DNA of 64,000 nt from Auanema rhodensis (Eukaryota > Nematoda > Chromadorea > Rhabditida > Rhabditidae). The stretch lies in NCBI GenBank assembly GCA_964057225.1, contig OZ059899.1:9052001-9116000 (forward strand). The letters are read 5' to 3'. A program made the translations under genes and the position numbers. Shown here one piece after another: positions 42,224-53,509 of the stretch (position 1 is the first letter of the stretch; every line of letters starts with the position of its first letter). Under the pieces are notes generated by a model. The model saw only the letters and a program-made list of their open reading frames with translations, was not told where the DNA came from and ran no database searches.

Positions 42224-43291
42224 TTATACATTTAAATTTTCTGCATCTATCCATTCATTAAAGTTGTCGGGATATCCACTCCATTTTACAAATACTTGAC
42301 GTTTACCGCTTCGAGTACGCTCTTTTAAAACTTTTTCTATATAGTACTTGTTGCTTTTATTAGTAGCCAAGACAAGTTCAGGTTCGTAGAATATTCCCTT
42401 TATACGTTCACCATTATAATCTACAAGTTTATACACGGTTGGGTTTCCGGTTACAACCTCATCAATTGTGAACAGCTCCATTGTATATCCAGACTCGTAG
42501 CTTTTTTCAAAAGTACGCCAATTTTTGCTTATGCGAACAGTATCACCAATTTTAAAGCGGCTTTTAACAGCTGTTGCATATTCTTCAATGAATATATTTG
42601 CTTTAACATCAATGGGCCGCATTTTTATAGAGCGGTTATAAGATTTGTTTATTCCTTCAACCAAATCATCTAGTATATCAATCCATCGATGATTATTCTT
42701 GTAATAGAGATATTTCATCATGCGCGTTTTTAAAGTTCTATTTGCTCGCTCCACCATTGCCGCCTTTTGTGGTGAACTTGTTGATCCATGCAGTATGGCA
42801 AATTTTTTGAATAGTTTTTCACAATGACTATTATAAAACTCTGCACCGTTATCCGTTATTAGTTGGATTGGTATAAAATCCTTGAATACATTTTCAAATG
42901 CAGTAGCAACCTCTAAACCACCTTTAGTTTTCAAAGGCATAACATATAACATGCGTGTATAAACATCAATCATGGTCAACATGTAAGCATAGCCGTCATT
43001 TGATTTTTTATATTTTTGCATATCAACCAAATCTGCTTGCATTGTTAGGAATCGACCACAGCCTCTAGTCTTTTTAGTCTGCATATGCAGTCTGGTTGGT
43101 TTATGACGTGTAAAAGTTTCAGAGTCTTGCAAAAAACTTTCAACTTGTGCTTTTGCGATGCCATGCTTTCGCGCTTCCAATAATAGATTTTTGGCAGACG
43201 TATAAGAAGCTGGATGCTTAATATTATAATAAATGTTCTCCAAAACATTACTTCCATAATCTAATGTAGAATCGTTTACGGCCTTTGCCAT
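42224..43291 (-). CDS. INT: Integrase, D unit 1
   Basis: 355 residues from the ATG at 43291 (MAKAVNDS). DDE motifs (ADLVDM, ITDNGAEF, MVERANR) and chromodomain intact. Sequence form resembles Polinton B's (VMPLKTKGGLEVA) more than Polinton C's. Overlaps the 245-residue gene by 44 bases. Confidence 0.88.
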   Translation of the reverse strand: MAKAVNDSTLDYGSNVLENIYYNIKHPASYTSAKNLLLEARKHGIAKAQVESFLQDSETFTRHKPTRLHMQTKKTRGCGRFLTMQADLVDMQKYKKSNDGYAYMLTMIDVYTRMLYVMPLKTKGGLEVATAFENVFKDFIPIQLITDNGAEFYNSHCEKLFKKFAILHGSTSSPQKAAMVERANRTLKTRMMKYLYYKNNHRWIDILDDLVEGINKSYNRSIKMRPIDVKANIFIEEYATAVKSRFKIGDTVRISKNWRTFEKSYESGYTMELFTIDEVVTGNPTVYKLVDYNGERIKGIFYEPELVLATNKSNKYYIEKVLKERTRSGKRQVFVKWSGYPDNFNEWIDAENLNV

Positions 43292-43985
43292 TCTGTGTTT
43301 CTCCCGCCTGAGGTGTGTAATAAGATTCACCAGTGTCAGCGGGTTTTGCCTTTTTATTTATTGCTTTGGATTTGAATGTACGACGCGGAGAGGGTGAATA
43401 TCGAATAACAGCCTTACGATGACGTGGTGTTCTAGGTAATATATTAATAGTAGCATCCAAGTCTGTGACAGCCAATGTGGATGTAGGCACGGGATCAACT
43501 GAATCCTTGTTACTGACGGCAGGCTCTTCATTTTTTGCCTTCTTGTTAGGGCTAGAGACCCCATTACTGGCTAAAAATTTGGCTAATACTGAGAATCCAT
43601 TGGGTTCCGTCTTTGTTTTATCCAGTACAAAATCCAAAATTTTTGTAATATTTGTGTTTGGTACGGGCTCATTATTAATCACAAGTTGGTTATTTTTGTT
43701 TGTACGCACCTCTGGAAATCTTTCCCACAGATCGTTATACTTTCGTGGCAGCTTGTATTCTGGCAATAATGGTGGATCAGCATTTTCCACTTGTACTGAT
43801 ATAGGCGCATCTATGCTTTCTCTATAGTTTTTGAGACGGGTAATCAAGTCTTCGTATAGTTCAGCCTTTTTATGATCGGGTATAGATTTATTCTCTCGTA
43901 AGAGCTTCAATTCAGCATCAAACTTGTCTATATTCAGCGTTTCATCATCAACAGGGATTAGACGATATTTATGATTGAGTTTCAT
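43248..43985 (-). CDS. 245-residue basic-tail protein, D unit 1
   Basis: Same architecture as the 238-residue protein of C, with a longer linker (AKNEEPAVSNKDSVDPVPTS). Its start overlaps the 102-residue fragment by ATGA. Open and apparently intact. Function unknown. Confidence 0.7.
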   Translation of the reverse strand: MKLNHKYRLIPVDDETLNIDKFDAELKLLRENKSIPDHKKAELYEDLITRLKNYRESIDAPISVQVENADPPLLPEYKLPRKYNDLWERFPEVRTNKNNQLVINNEPVPNTNITKILDFVLDKTKTEPNGFSVLAKFLASNGVSSPNKKAKNEEPAVSNKDSVDPVPTSTLAVTDLDATINILPRTPRHRKAVIRYSPSPRRTFKSKAINKKAKPADTGESYYTPQAGETQNGKGRKRFYIRLWK

Positions 43986-44085
43986 CTTTTAAAACCAAAA
44001 TAAGCAATTCCGCATGAAACTATTGTTTTCAATTGTTTGTGTGAAATCGTTGCCAATAAAGTTTTAGCCTTTTCGGGTGTGCGTA
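43982..44085 (-). pseudogene. 102-residue gene fragment at unit 1/2 junction
   Basis: Cut after TGCGTA; next base starts a Polinton terminus (44086). Same break as at 699/700. Confidence 0.88.
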
Positions 44086-45582
44086 AGTAGAGAGCCGTGC
44101 AAAATTTACTAACCACGCCCCCAAACAGCTGTCAAAAACATACTTTTGGGGGCGTCAGCTGCTAAAAACATACTTTGGGGCGCGTCAGCTGTCAAAAACA
44201 TATTTTTGAGCGTCAGCTGTTAAAATCATATTTTGGGATCATGGTTCATGGATTCTCCTTTTTTAAATTTAAAAATCATGATTTAAAGCATGATTTTTTT
44301 TTTTTAAATCAAATTTAAATATGCTTTTTCAAATGTATGTATATATTTTCAATTATTTTTAAATATATTAAGTAAAAATAAAAATCTTAATTTTAAATAT
44401 TTAAATTATATTTAAATTTTATATATATATAAATTTTATTTAAACTTTAAATATTTAAATTATATTTAAATTTTATATATATAAATTATATTTAAACTTT
44501 AAATTTTATATATAAATTATATTTAAATTTTAAATATATAAATTTGTTTTTAAATTTTATTTATTTCTTTATTTCTTTATTATATTTATTAATAATGTTT
44601 GTTTACTTATTTTGTTTATTTTTTATTGTATTGTGTTTGTACTATTTTATTTGTATTTTTAAAGATCAATAAAATTTTTGCATGTAGATAATTTTGTTCA
44701 CCGTACTTGTTATGGGTAATTCAATGGAACACATATCGAAAGTTAATTCGATAAGAACGACATTAAATTATTAATTTTTGAAATTGCGAATTGTTATTAA
44801 TTATATTTATTCTAACAAGTAAAGGTTTCAAATTATAATAAAAGATTAGTTTTAAACTTTATTTTACTAATATAATAATACAATAACTCTATAGAGCACA
44901 CATTGAAGGTAAATACAATAAGATTAACAAACAGTTGCGCTGACCTCAATGAAACGCATATCGATGGTTAATAAACAGTAATAACTGCACTGTGGGGGTT
45001 TAAATATAGTATAATCATTTTAACATTTCAAAAGTTTTAGTTTCGTAATATAATCATTTTTAAATATTCAAGAATGAAATATTTTTACATATAAAACGTT
45101 GGCAGTCATATGTTTTGTGCTACAATATGGGTGTAAAAGTATACTATGAATAATATATGAGCTATTAAGCAAAGTTTAAAAAGCCTAAATGTTTTACAGA
45201 GATGGCTGTTGTTTATGGCACAAACGGTAAACAATAATGTTTAAAGAGATGTAAAAACTAATTAATATGCAGATTGTTTACAGGTTCAGAGTGCGCCAAC
45301 TGTTGGCAACTGTCGATGAGATGAGTATATCTGCGTAAATATGCTGTAAAATCTAATTAATAAAAGAATTTCATCAGCAAACTTGATTGTAACACAATGG
45401 GTTGTACTTTACAAAAATCTTTGTATAAAAGGTTGGCAATTTTGCTACATTTACATTTCAGCTCTGCCGACTATCCGAGGATCCGACGTTTCACCATCTC
45501 CTGCCACTCTTTGCCAATCGCCATAGACTGCTCCTCTCTGCAAGTTTGCCTTATATTTTAGAAAGTTGGATCTTTAGCGGAA

Positions 45583-46170
45583 ATGAAGCGTGCTGTACTT
45601 GCTGATGTGACAAATGTTGTGCGCAAATCGCCTGAACCTGAAGTACCACGACCACCCACACCAGCACCAAATTTCACAAGTTTTGGTATGAACCTTAACT
45701 TGTCTTTTTTAAATCTTTAATTTAGATTCACCAATAAAGCAGATGGAGATTCTGAGAGAGAGGACTCCACCAAAGAGTGTATTAATGAGACCAATTTGTC
45801 TCTGCAAAACTTGTAGGGAATCATTGCAGGTTATAGACGAGTATCACTGTTTCAGCCTCTGTATAAAGTGTAGAGGAAGGAATGATGCGTTGGGTCTTTT
45901 GAAGGAATTTCGTCACTATAAGCCCGAAAAGTTCTCTATTAATGTAAGCTTGCATATTTATTTATTTTCAATTTTATCATTTTTTTTTAGATGCGCTCTT
46001 ATAACACCATGACGTGCAAGCAATTGTTGAACAATATGGGCTATATTGTTATATATGCAGATGAGGCTACTGTAAAGACTTTTGGTTATAAGCAGAATGT
46101 ATTCTACTTTAAACTAAGTCCTAAAGCACTCAACCTGAACATGTTTATCCGCTTTGATCCTTCATTTTGA
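45583..46170 (+). CDS. Cys-rich protein, D unit 2
   Basis: Three exons intact (donors GTATGA and GTAAGC; acceptors TTTAG and TTTTAG), zinc-type cluster complete. Differs from the Polinton C copy by a few residues (for example RTPPKS for STPPRS, and Lys for Glu in SPEALN). Confidence 0.72.
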
Positions 46171-46462
46171 CTACAACAAGCACAAATAGTACAATTGGCG
46201 TTTTATTCTTGTTTTGTTATGTGGCATTTTTATATTCTCAGCCGTAACATTTTTTTTCCAGCTCTTGCGAATATCCATCAATGACTCATCAATTGAGGAC
46301 GAATGATCAACCAACTGGTAAGAATTTGAAAATTTGAATAGTCTACATTTTTTTTTCCAGGTTGAATTGTTGTTTGTATTTTGCTGGTTTTTTATTGTTA
46401 CATTATGCGATATATCAAATAAATCATTTATTATAATTACAATTGTTTATAACATTGAAAAA

Positions 46463-47530
46463 TTATACATTTAAATTTTCTGCATCTATCCATTCATTAA
46501 AGTTGTCGGGATATCCACTCCATTTTACAAATACTTGACGTTTACCGCTTCGAGTACGCTCTTTTAAAACTTTTTCTATATAGTACTTGTTGCTTTTATT
46601 AGTAGCCAAGACAAGTTCAGGTTCGTAGAATATTCCCTTTATACGTTCACCATTATAATCTACAAGTTTATACACGGTTGGGTTTCCGGTTACAACCTCA
46701 TCAATTGTGAACAGCTCCATTGTATATCCAGACTCGTAGCTTTTTTCAAAAGTACGCCAATTTTTGCTTATGCGAACAGTATCACCAATTTTAAAGCGGC
46801 TTTTAACAGCTGTTGCATATTCTTCAATGAATATATTTGCTTTAACATCAATGGGCCGCATTTTTATAGAGCGGTTATAAGATTTGTTTATTCCTTCAAC
46901 CAAATCATCTAGTATATCAATCCATCGATGATTATTCTTGTAATAGAGATATTTCATCATGCGCGTTTTTAAAGTTCTATTTGCTCGCTCCACCATTGCC
47001 GCCTTTTGTGGTGAACTTGTTGATCCATGCAGTATGGCAAATTTTTTGAATAGTTTTTCACAATGACTATTATAAAACTCTGCACCGTTATCCGTTATTA
47101 GTTGGATTGGTATAAAATCCTTGAATACATTTTCAAATGCAGTAGCAACCTCTAAACCACCTTTAGTTTTCAAAGGCATAACATATAACATGCGTGTATA
47201 AACATCAATCATGGTCAACATGTAAGCATAGCCGTCATTTGATTTTTTATATTTTTGCATATCAACCAAATCTGCTTGCATTGTTAGGAATCGACCACAG
47301 CCTCTAGTCTTTTTAGTCTGCATATGCAGTCTGGTTGGTTTATGACGTGTAAAAGTTTCAGAGTCTTGCAAAAAACTTTCAACTTGTGCTTTTGCGATGC
47401 CATGCTTTCGCGCTTCCAATAATAGATTTTTGGCAGACGTATAAGAAGCTGGATGCTTAATATTATAATAAATGTTCTCCAAAACATTACTTCCATAATC
47501 TAATGTAGAATCGTTTACGGCCTTTGCCAT
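46463..47530 (-). CDS. INT: Integrase, D unit 2
   Basis: Translates identically to unit 1. All catalytic motifs and chromodomain present. Confidence 0.88.
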   Translation of the reverse strand: MAKAVNDSTLDYGSNVLENIYYNIKHPASYTSAKNLLLEARKHGIAKAQVESFLQDSETFTRHKPTRLHMQTKKTRGCGRFLTMQADLVDMQKYKKSNDGYAYMLTMIDVYTRMLYVMPLKTKGGLEVATAFENVFKDFIPIQLITDNGAEFYNSHCEKLFKKFAILHGSTSSPQKAAMVERANRTLKTRMMKYLYYKNNHRWIDILDDLVEGINKSYNRSIKMRPIDVKANIFIEEYATAVKSRFKIGDTVRISKNWRTFEKSYESGYTMELFTIDEVVTGNPTVYKLVDYNGERIKGIFYEPELVLATNKSNKYYIEKVLKERTRSGKRQVFVKWSGYPDNFNEWIDAENLNV

Positions 47531-48224
47531 TCTGTGTTTCTCCCGCCTGAGGTGTGTAATAAGATTCACCAGTGTCAGCGGGTTTTGCCTTTTTATTTAT
47601 TGCTTTGGATTTGAATGTACGACGCGGAGAGGGTGAATATCGAATAACAGCCTTACGATGACGTGGTGTTCTAGGTAATATATTAATAGTAGCATCCAAG
47701 TCTGTGACAGCCAATGTGGATGTAGGCACGGGATCAACTGAATCCTTGTTACTGACGGCAGGCTCTTCATTTTTTGCCTTCTTGTTAGGGCTAGAGACCC
47801 CATTACTGGCTAAAAATTTGGCTAATACTGAGAATCCATTGGGTTCCGTCTTTGTTTTATCCAGTACAAAATCCAAAATTTTTGTAATATTTGTGTTTGG
47901 TACGGGCTCATTATTAATCACAAGTTGGTTATTTTTGTTTGTACGCACCTCTGGAAATCTTTCCCACAGATCGTTATACTTTCGTGGCAGCTTGTATTCT
48001 GGCAATAATGGTGGATCAGCATTTTCCACTTGTACTGATATAGGCGCATCTATGCTTTCTCTATAGTTTTTGAGACGGGTAATCAAGTCTTCGTATAGTT
48101 CAGCCTTTTTATGATCGGGTATAGATTTATTCTCTCGTAAGAGCTTCAATTCAGCATCAAACTTGTCTATATTCAGCGTTTCATCATCAACAGGGATTAG
48201 ACGATATTTATGATTGAGTTTCAT
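47487..48224 (-). CDS. 245-residue basic-tail protein, D unit 2
   Basis: Translates identically to unit 1; overlaps integrase and the 102-residue fragment in the same way. Confidence 0.7.
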   Translation of the reverse strand: MKLNHKYRLIPVDDETLNIDKFDAELKLLRENKSIPDHKKAELYEDLITRLKNYRESIDAPISVQVENADPPLLPEYKLPRKYNDLWERFPEVRTNKNNQLVINNEPVPNTNITKILDFVLDKTKTEPNGFSVLAKFLASNGVSSPNKKAKNEEPAVSNKDSVDPVPTSTLAVTDLDATINILPRTPRHRKAVIRYSPSPRRTFKSKAINKKAKPADTGESYYTPQAGETQNGKGRKRFYIRLWK

Positions 48225-48324
48225 CTTTTAAAACCAAAATAAGCAATTCCGCATGAAACTATTGTTTTCAATTGTTTGTGTGAAATCGTTGCCAATAAAG
48301 TTTTAGCCTTTTCGGGTGTGCGTA
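48221..48324 (-). pseudogene. 102-residue gene fragment at unit 2/3 junction
   Basis: Third copy of the junction TGCGTA to AGTAGAG. Confidence 0.88.
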
Positions 48325-49821
48325 AGTAGAGAGCCGTGCAAAATTTACTAACCACGCCCCCAAACAGCTGTCAAAAACATACTTTTGGGGGCGTCAGCTG
48401 CTAAAAACATACTTTGGGGCGCGTCAGCTGTCAAAAACATATTTTTGAGCGTCAGCTGTTAAAATCATATTTTGGGATCATGGTTCATGGATTCTCCTTT
48501 TTTAAATTTAAAAATCATGATTTAAAGCATGATTTTTTTTTTTTAAATCAAATTTAAATATGCTTTTTCAAATGTATGTATATATTTTCAATTATTTTTA
48601 AATATATTAAGTAAAAATAAAAATCTTAATTTTAAATATTTAAATTATATTTAAATTTTATATATATATAAATTTTATTTAAACTTTAAATATTTAAATT
48701 ATATTTAAATTTTATATATATAAATTATATTTAAACTTTAAATTTTATATATAAATTATATTTAAATTTTAAATATATAAATTTGTTTTTAAATTTTATT
48801 TATTTCTTTATTTCTTTATTATATTTATTAATAATGTTTGTTTACTTATTTTGTTTATTTTTTATTGTATTGTGTTTGTACTATTTTATTTGTATTTTTA
48901 AAGATCAATAAAATTTTTGCATGTAGATAATTTTGTTCACCGTACTTGTTATGGGTAATTCAATGGAACACATATCGAAAGTTAATTCGATAAGAACGAC
49001 ATTAAATTATTAATTTTTGAAATTGCGAATTGTTATTAATTATATTTATTCTAACAAGTAAAGGTTTCAAATTATAATAAAAGATTAGTTTTAAACTTTA
49101 TTTTACTAATATAACAATACAATAACTCTATAGAGCACACATTGAAGGTAAATACAATAAGATTAACAAACAGTTGCGCTGACCTCAATGAAACGCATAT
49201 CGATGGTTAATAAACAGTAATAACTGCACTGTGGGGGTTTAAATATAGTATAATCATTTTAACATTTCAAAAGTTTTAGTTTCGTAATATAATCATTTTT
49301 AAATATTCAAGAATGAAATATTTTTACATATAAAACGTTGGCAGTCATATGTTTTGTGCTACAATATGGGTGTAAAAGTATACTATGAATAATATATGAG
49401 CTATTAAGCAAAGTTTAAAAAGCCTAAATGTTTTACAGAGATGGCTGTTGTTTATGGCACAAACGGTAAACAATAATGTTTAAAGAGATGTAAAAACTAA
49501 TTAATATGCAGATTGTTTACAGGTTCAGAGTGCGCCAACTGTTGGCAACTGTCGATGAGATGAGTATATCTGCGTAAATATGCTGTAAAATCTAATTAAT
49601 AAAAGAATTTCATCAGCAAACTTGATGGTAACACAATGGGTTGTACTTTACAAAAATCTTTGTATAAAAGGTTGGCAATTTTGCTACATTTACATTTCAG
49701 CTCTGCCGACTATCCGAGGATCCGACGTTTCACCATCTCCTGCCACTCTTTGCCAATCGCCATAGACTACTCCTCTCTGCAAGTTTGCCTTATATTTTAG
49801 AAAGTTGGATCTTTAGCGGAA

Positions 49822-50409
49822 ATGAAGCGTGCTGTACTTGCTGATGTGACAAATGTTGTGCGCAAATCGCCTGAACCTGAAGTACCACGACCACCCACAC
49901 CAGCACCAAATTTCACAAGTTTTGGTATGAACCTTAACTTGTCTTTTTTAAATCTTTAATTTAGATTCACCAATAAAGCAGATGGAGATTCTGAGAGAGA
50001 GCACTCCACCAAGGAGTGTATTAATGAGACCAATTTGTCTCTGCAAAACTTGTAGGGAATCATTGCAGGTTATAGACGAGTATCACTGTTTCAGCCTCTG
50101 TATAAAGTGTAGAGGAAGGAATGATGCGTTGGGTCTTTTGAAGGAATTTCGTCACTATATGCCCGAAAAGTTCTCTATTAATGTAAGCTTGCATATTTAT
50201 TTATTTTCAATTTTATCATTTTTTTTTAGATGCGCTCTTATAACACCATGACGTGCAAGCAATTGTTGAACAATATTGGCTATATTGTTATATATGCAGA
50301 TGAGGCTACTGTAAAGACTTTTGGTTATAAGCAGAATGTATTCTACTTTAAACTAAGTCCTGAAGCACTCAACCTGAACATGTTTATCCGCTTTGATCCT
50401 TCATTTTGA
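49822..50409 (+). CDS. Cys-rich protein, D unit 3
   Basis: Intact three-exon gene. Exon 2 carries STPPRS as in Polinton C, with Met for Lys in HYKPEK and Ile for Met in NNMGY; the Cys cluster is complete. Confidence 0.72.
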
Positions 50410-50702
50410 CTACAACAAGCACAAATAGTACAATTGGCGTTTTATTCTTGTTTTGTTATGTGGCATTTTTATATTCTCAGCCGTAACATTTTTTTTTCCA
50501 GCTCTTGCGAATATCCATCAATGACTCATCAATTGAGGACGAATGATCAACCAACTGGTAAGAATTTGAAAATTTGAATAGTCTACATTTTTTTTTCCAG
50601 GTTGAATTGTTGTTTGTATTTTGCTGGTTTTTTATTGTTACATTATGCGATATATCAAATAAATCATTTATTATAATTACAATTGTTTATAACATTGAAA
50701 AA

Positions 50703-51770
50703 TTATACATTTAAATTTTCTGCATCTATCCATTCATTAAAGTTGTCGGGATATCCACTCCATTTTACAAATACTTGACGTTTACCGCTTCGAGTACGCT
50801 CTTTTAAAACTTTTTCTATATAGTACTTGTTGCTTTTATTAGTAGCCAAGACAAGTTCAGGTTCGTAGAATATTCCCTTTATACGTTCACCATTATAATC
50901 TACAAGTTTATACACGGTTGGGTTTCCGGTTACAACCTCATCAATTGTGAACAGCTCCATTGTATATCCAGACTCGTAGCTTTTTTCAAAAGTACGCCAA
51001 TTTTTGCTTATGCGAACAGTATCACCAATTTTAAAGCGGCTTTTAACAGCTGTTGCATATTCTTCAATGAATATATTTGCTTTAACATCAATGGGCCGCA
51101 TTTTTATAGAGCGGTTATAAGATTTGTTTATTCCTTCAACCAAATCATCTAGGATATCAATCCAACGATGATTATTCTTGTAATAGAGATATTTCATCAT
51201 GCGTGTTTTTAAAGTTCTATTTGCTCGCTCCACCATTGCAGCCTTTTGTGGTGAACTTGTAGATCCGTGCAGTATGGCAAACTTTTTGAATAGTTTTTCA
51301 CAATGACTATTATAAAACTCTGTGCCATTATCAGTAATCAACTGAATTGGTATAAAATTCTTGAATAAATTTTCAAATGCACTAGCAACCTCTATACCAC
51401 CTTTAGTTTTCAAAGGCCTAACATATAACATGCGTGTATAAACATCAATCATGGTCAACATGTAAGCATAGCCGTCATTTGATTTTTTATATTTTTGCAT
51501 ATCAACCAAATCTGCTTGCATTGTTAGGAATCGACCACAGCCTCTAGTCTTTTTAGTCTGCATATGCAGTCTGGTTGGTTTATGACGTGTAAAAGTTTCA
51601 GAGTCTTGCAAAAAACTTTCAACTTGTGCTTTTGCGATGCCATGCTTTCGCGCTTCCAATAATAGATTTTTGGCAGACGTATAAGAAGCTGGATGCTTAA
51701 TATTATAATAAATGTTCTCCAAAACATTACTTCCATAATCTAATGTAGAATCGTTTACGGCCTTTGCCAT
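50703..51770 (-). CDS. INT: Integrase, D unit 3 (mosaic)
   Basis: 355 residues, all motifs intact. Its middle, about 51150-51430, is of the Polinton C type (VRPLKTKGGIEVASAFENLF, ITDNGTEF). Both ends are of the unit 1/2 type. This is consistent with a gene-conversion patch. Confidence 0.88.
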   Translation of the reverse strand: MAKAVNDSTLDYGSNVLENIYYNIKHPASYTSAKNLLLEARKHGIAKAQVESFLQDSETFTRHKPTRLHMQTKKTRGCGRFLTMQADLVDMQKYKKSNDGYAYMLTMIDVYTRMLYVRPLKTKGGIEVASAFENLFKNFIPIQLITDNGTEFYNSHCEKLFKKFAILHGSTSSPQKAAMVERANRTLKTRMMKYLYYKNNHRWIDILDDLVEGINKSYNRSIKMRPIDVKANIFIEEYATAVKSRFKIGDTVRISKNWRTFEKSYESGYTMELFTIDEVVTGNPTVYKLVDYNGERIKGIFYEPELVLATNKSNKYYIEKVLKERTRSGKRQVFVKWSGYPDNFNEWIDAENLNV

Positions 51771-52464
51771 TCTGTGTTTCTCCCGCCTGAGGTGTGTAAT
51801 AAGATTCACCAGTGTCAGCGGGTTTTGCCTTTTTATTTATTGCTTTGGATTTGAATGTACGACGCGGAGAGGGTGAATATCGAATAACAGCCTTACGATG
51901 ACGTGGTGTTCTAGGTAATATATTAATAGTAGCATCCAAGTCTGTGACAGCCAATGTGGATGTAGGCACGGGATCAACTGAATCCTTGTTACTGACGGCA
52001 GGCTCTTCATTTTTTGCCTTCTTGTTAGAACTAGATACGCCTTTACTGGCTAAAAACTTTGACAAGACTGAAAATCCATTGGGCTCCGTTTTTGTTTTAT
52101 CCAATACAAAATCTAAAATTTTTGTAATATTCGTGTTTGGTACAGCCTCATTATTAATCACAAGTTGGTTATTCTTGTTTGTGCGCACCTCTGGAAATTT
52201 CTCCCACAAATTGTTATACTTTCTTGGCAACTTGTATTCTGGCAATAGAGGTGGATCAGCATTTTCCACTTGTACTGATATGGGCGCATCTATACTTTCT
52301 CTATAGTTTTTGAGACGAGCAATCAAGTCTTCGTATAGTTCAGCCTTTTTATAATCGGGTATAGCTCTATTTTCTCGTAAAAGCTTCAATTCAGCATCAA
52401 ACTTGTCTATATTAATTGTTTCCTCGTCGACAGGAATTAGTCGATATTTATGATTGAGCTTCAT
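51727..52464 (-). CDS. 245-residue basic-tail protein, D unit 3 (mosaic)
   Basis: C-terminal part identical to units 1 and 2. N-terminal two thirds, from about 52030 on, are of the Polinton C type (RAIPDYKK, NNLWEKF). Open. Confidence 0.7.
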   Translation of the reverse strand: MKLNHKYRLIPVDEETINIDKFDAELKLLRENRAIPDYKKAELYEDLIARLKNYRESIDAPISVQVENADPPLLPEYKLPRKYNNLWEKFPEVRTNKNNQLVINNEAVPNTNITKILDFVLDKTKTEPNGFSVLSKFLASKGVSSSNKKAKNEEPAVSNKDSVDPVPTSTLAVTDLDATINILPRTPRHRKAVIRYSPSPRRTFKSKAINKKAKPADTGESYYTPQAGETQNGKGRKRFYIRLWK

Positions 52465-52769
52465 GATTTAAAACCAAAATAGGCAATACTACATGTAACT
52501 ATTGTTTTCAATTGTTTGTGTGAAAGCGTTGCCAATAATGATTTAGCCTTTTCCGGTGTGCGTATCAAAGCTATTTGACGTAATAATGAAGATATGGGCA
52601 AGAGGGTTTTATATTCCTTGTTAGTTAAAAGAAAATTATTATTTTTCACAATATTAAATACAATTTCAACAATAATTTCAATTTGTGCAAAAGAAAATGA
52701 GGAAACAGAACAAGGAGTTTTGGCGCAAGAAGACAAAAAGTTGAAATTTGACAAAATACGACCACTCAT
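52461..52769 (-). CDS. 102-residue protein, Polinton D
   Basis: Complete, nearly identical to the Polinton C copy. Contains the uncut TGCGTATCAAAG at 52559-52570. Confidence 0.75.
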   Translation of the reverse strand: MSGRILSNFNFLSSCAKTPCSVSSFSFAQIEIIVEIVFNIVKNNNFLLTNKEYKTLLPISSLLRQIALIRTPEKAKSLLATLSHKQLKTIVTCSIAYFGFKS

Positions 52770-52781
52770 TGAACAAGCACT

Positions 52782-53430
52782 TTAAACACTAAACACATTT
52801 CTGGCAACATAAACAATAGGGTTCTCCGCTGTTATATCAGATAGTATACGCTGCTTCTCACTTGTTAAAGGATGATTGTCAATCAGTAAATGACTATAGG
52901 GAGTAGACATTGCATCATCATACGCCTCTAGAGCATTTTTGAAACGTGGCCCAAATAATTGCTGCAGACAATTACGTATTTGTAATATATCTGAATGACT
53001 TTTCATCAGTATTATATATGTACTATTGATTCGACTGGTCCTGTCCAGTTGAAATGCCGCTTGCACAAGATTAAACACTGCCAAATTCCAGTGATGAGCC
53101 CATACTGAAAAATGTTGTTGAGTAATTCCTTTGCTGCTTTATTCGATAAAAAAAAGTTCATCAAATCATCCAGCACTAGTATAGTATTTACTCCCTTTTG
53201 TTCTTTTATCAAATCAGGATCAGGAGGCCCTTGAATAATTATTAAACGCTCATCATTTATTGGTACACCTGACGATGACCCACATTGACTGAACCAGAAT
53301 ATTCTATCAATGGGGACGTTGAGAAAAACTTTTCAGTATTTTCACATATGTGCTTTATGAGGGTTGTTTTACCGCATTGGGTAGCACCTATTACAGTTGT
53401 CTGACTGGGTAGTTTGAAGCTGAAAACCAT
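52782..53430 (-). pseudogene. ATP: Packaging ATPase of Polinton D, two frameshifts
   Basis: Walker A (GATQCGKT) and Walker B (ILVLDDLM) are both readable but in different frames. Two extra bases occur after the KFFS codons near 53325, and one base is lost near 53106. Otherwise close to Polinton C. Confidence 0.85.
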
Positions 53431-53509
53431 AATCAACCACTCGTAAATGTACCTAAAATGCAAATGATTTCATTTGCAATAGTGTACACGTATCAAGTGG
53501 TGGTTTGTC

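Larger units (their letters stand above)
39819..52564 (+). repeat. Tandem array of three 4.24-kb Polinton left-end units
   Basis: Period 4239-4240 (unit starts 39819, 44086, 48325; integrase stops 42224, 46463, 50703). Each unit: terminus, long repeat, Cys-rich gene (+), integrase (-), 245-residue gene (-), then the 102-residue gene, cut after TGCGTA in units 1 and 2 and whole in unit 3. Units 1 and 2 are almost identical; unit 3 is a mosaic. Confidence 0.92.

Noticed and set aside
43465..43827. 120-residue plus-strand ORF repeated in each Polinton copy
   Set aside because: Shadow of the 245-residue gene; it changes where that gene changes and has no features of its own.
39819..52564. Each 4.24-kb unit as an independent transposable element
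   Set aside because: Units have only a left terminus; no right terminal repeat or target duplication bounds a single unit.
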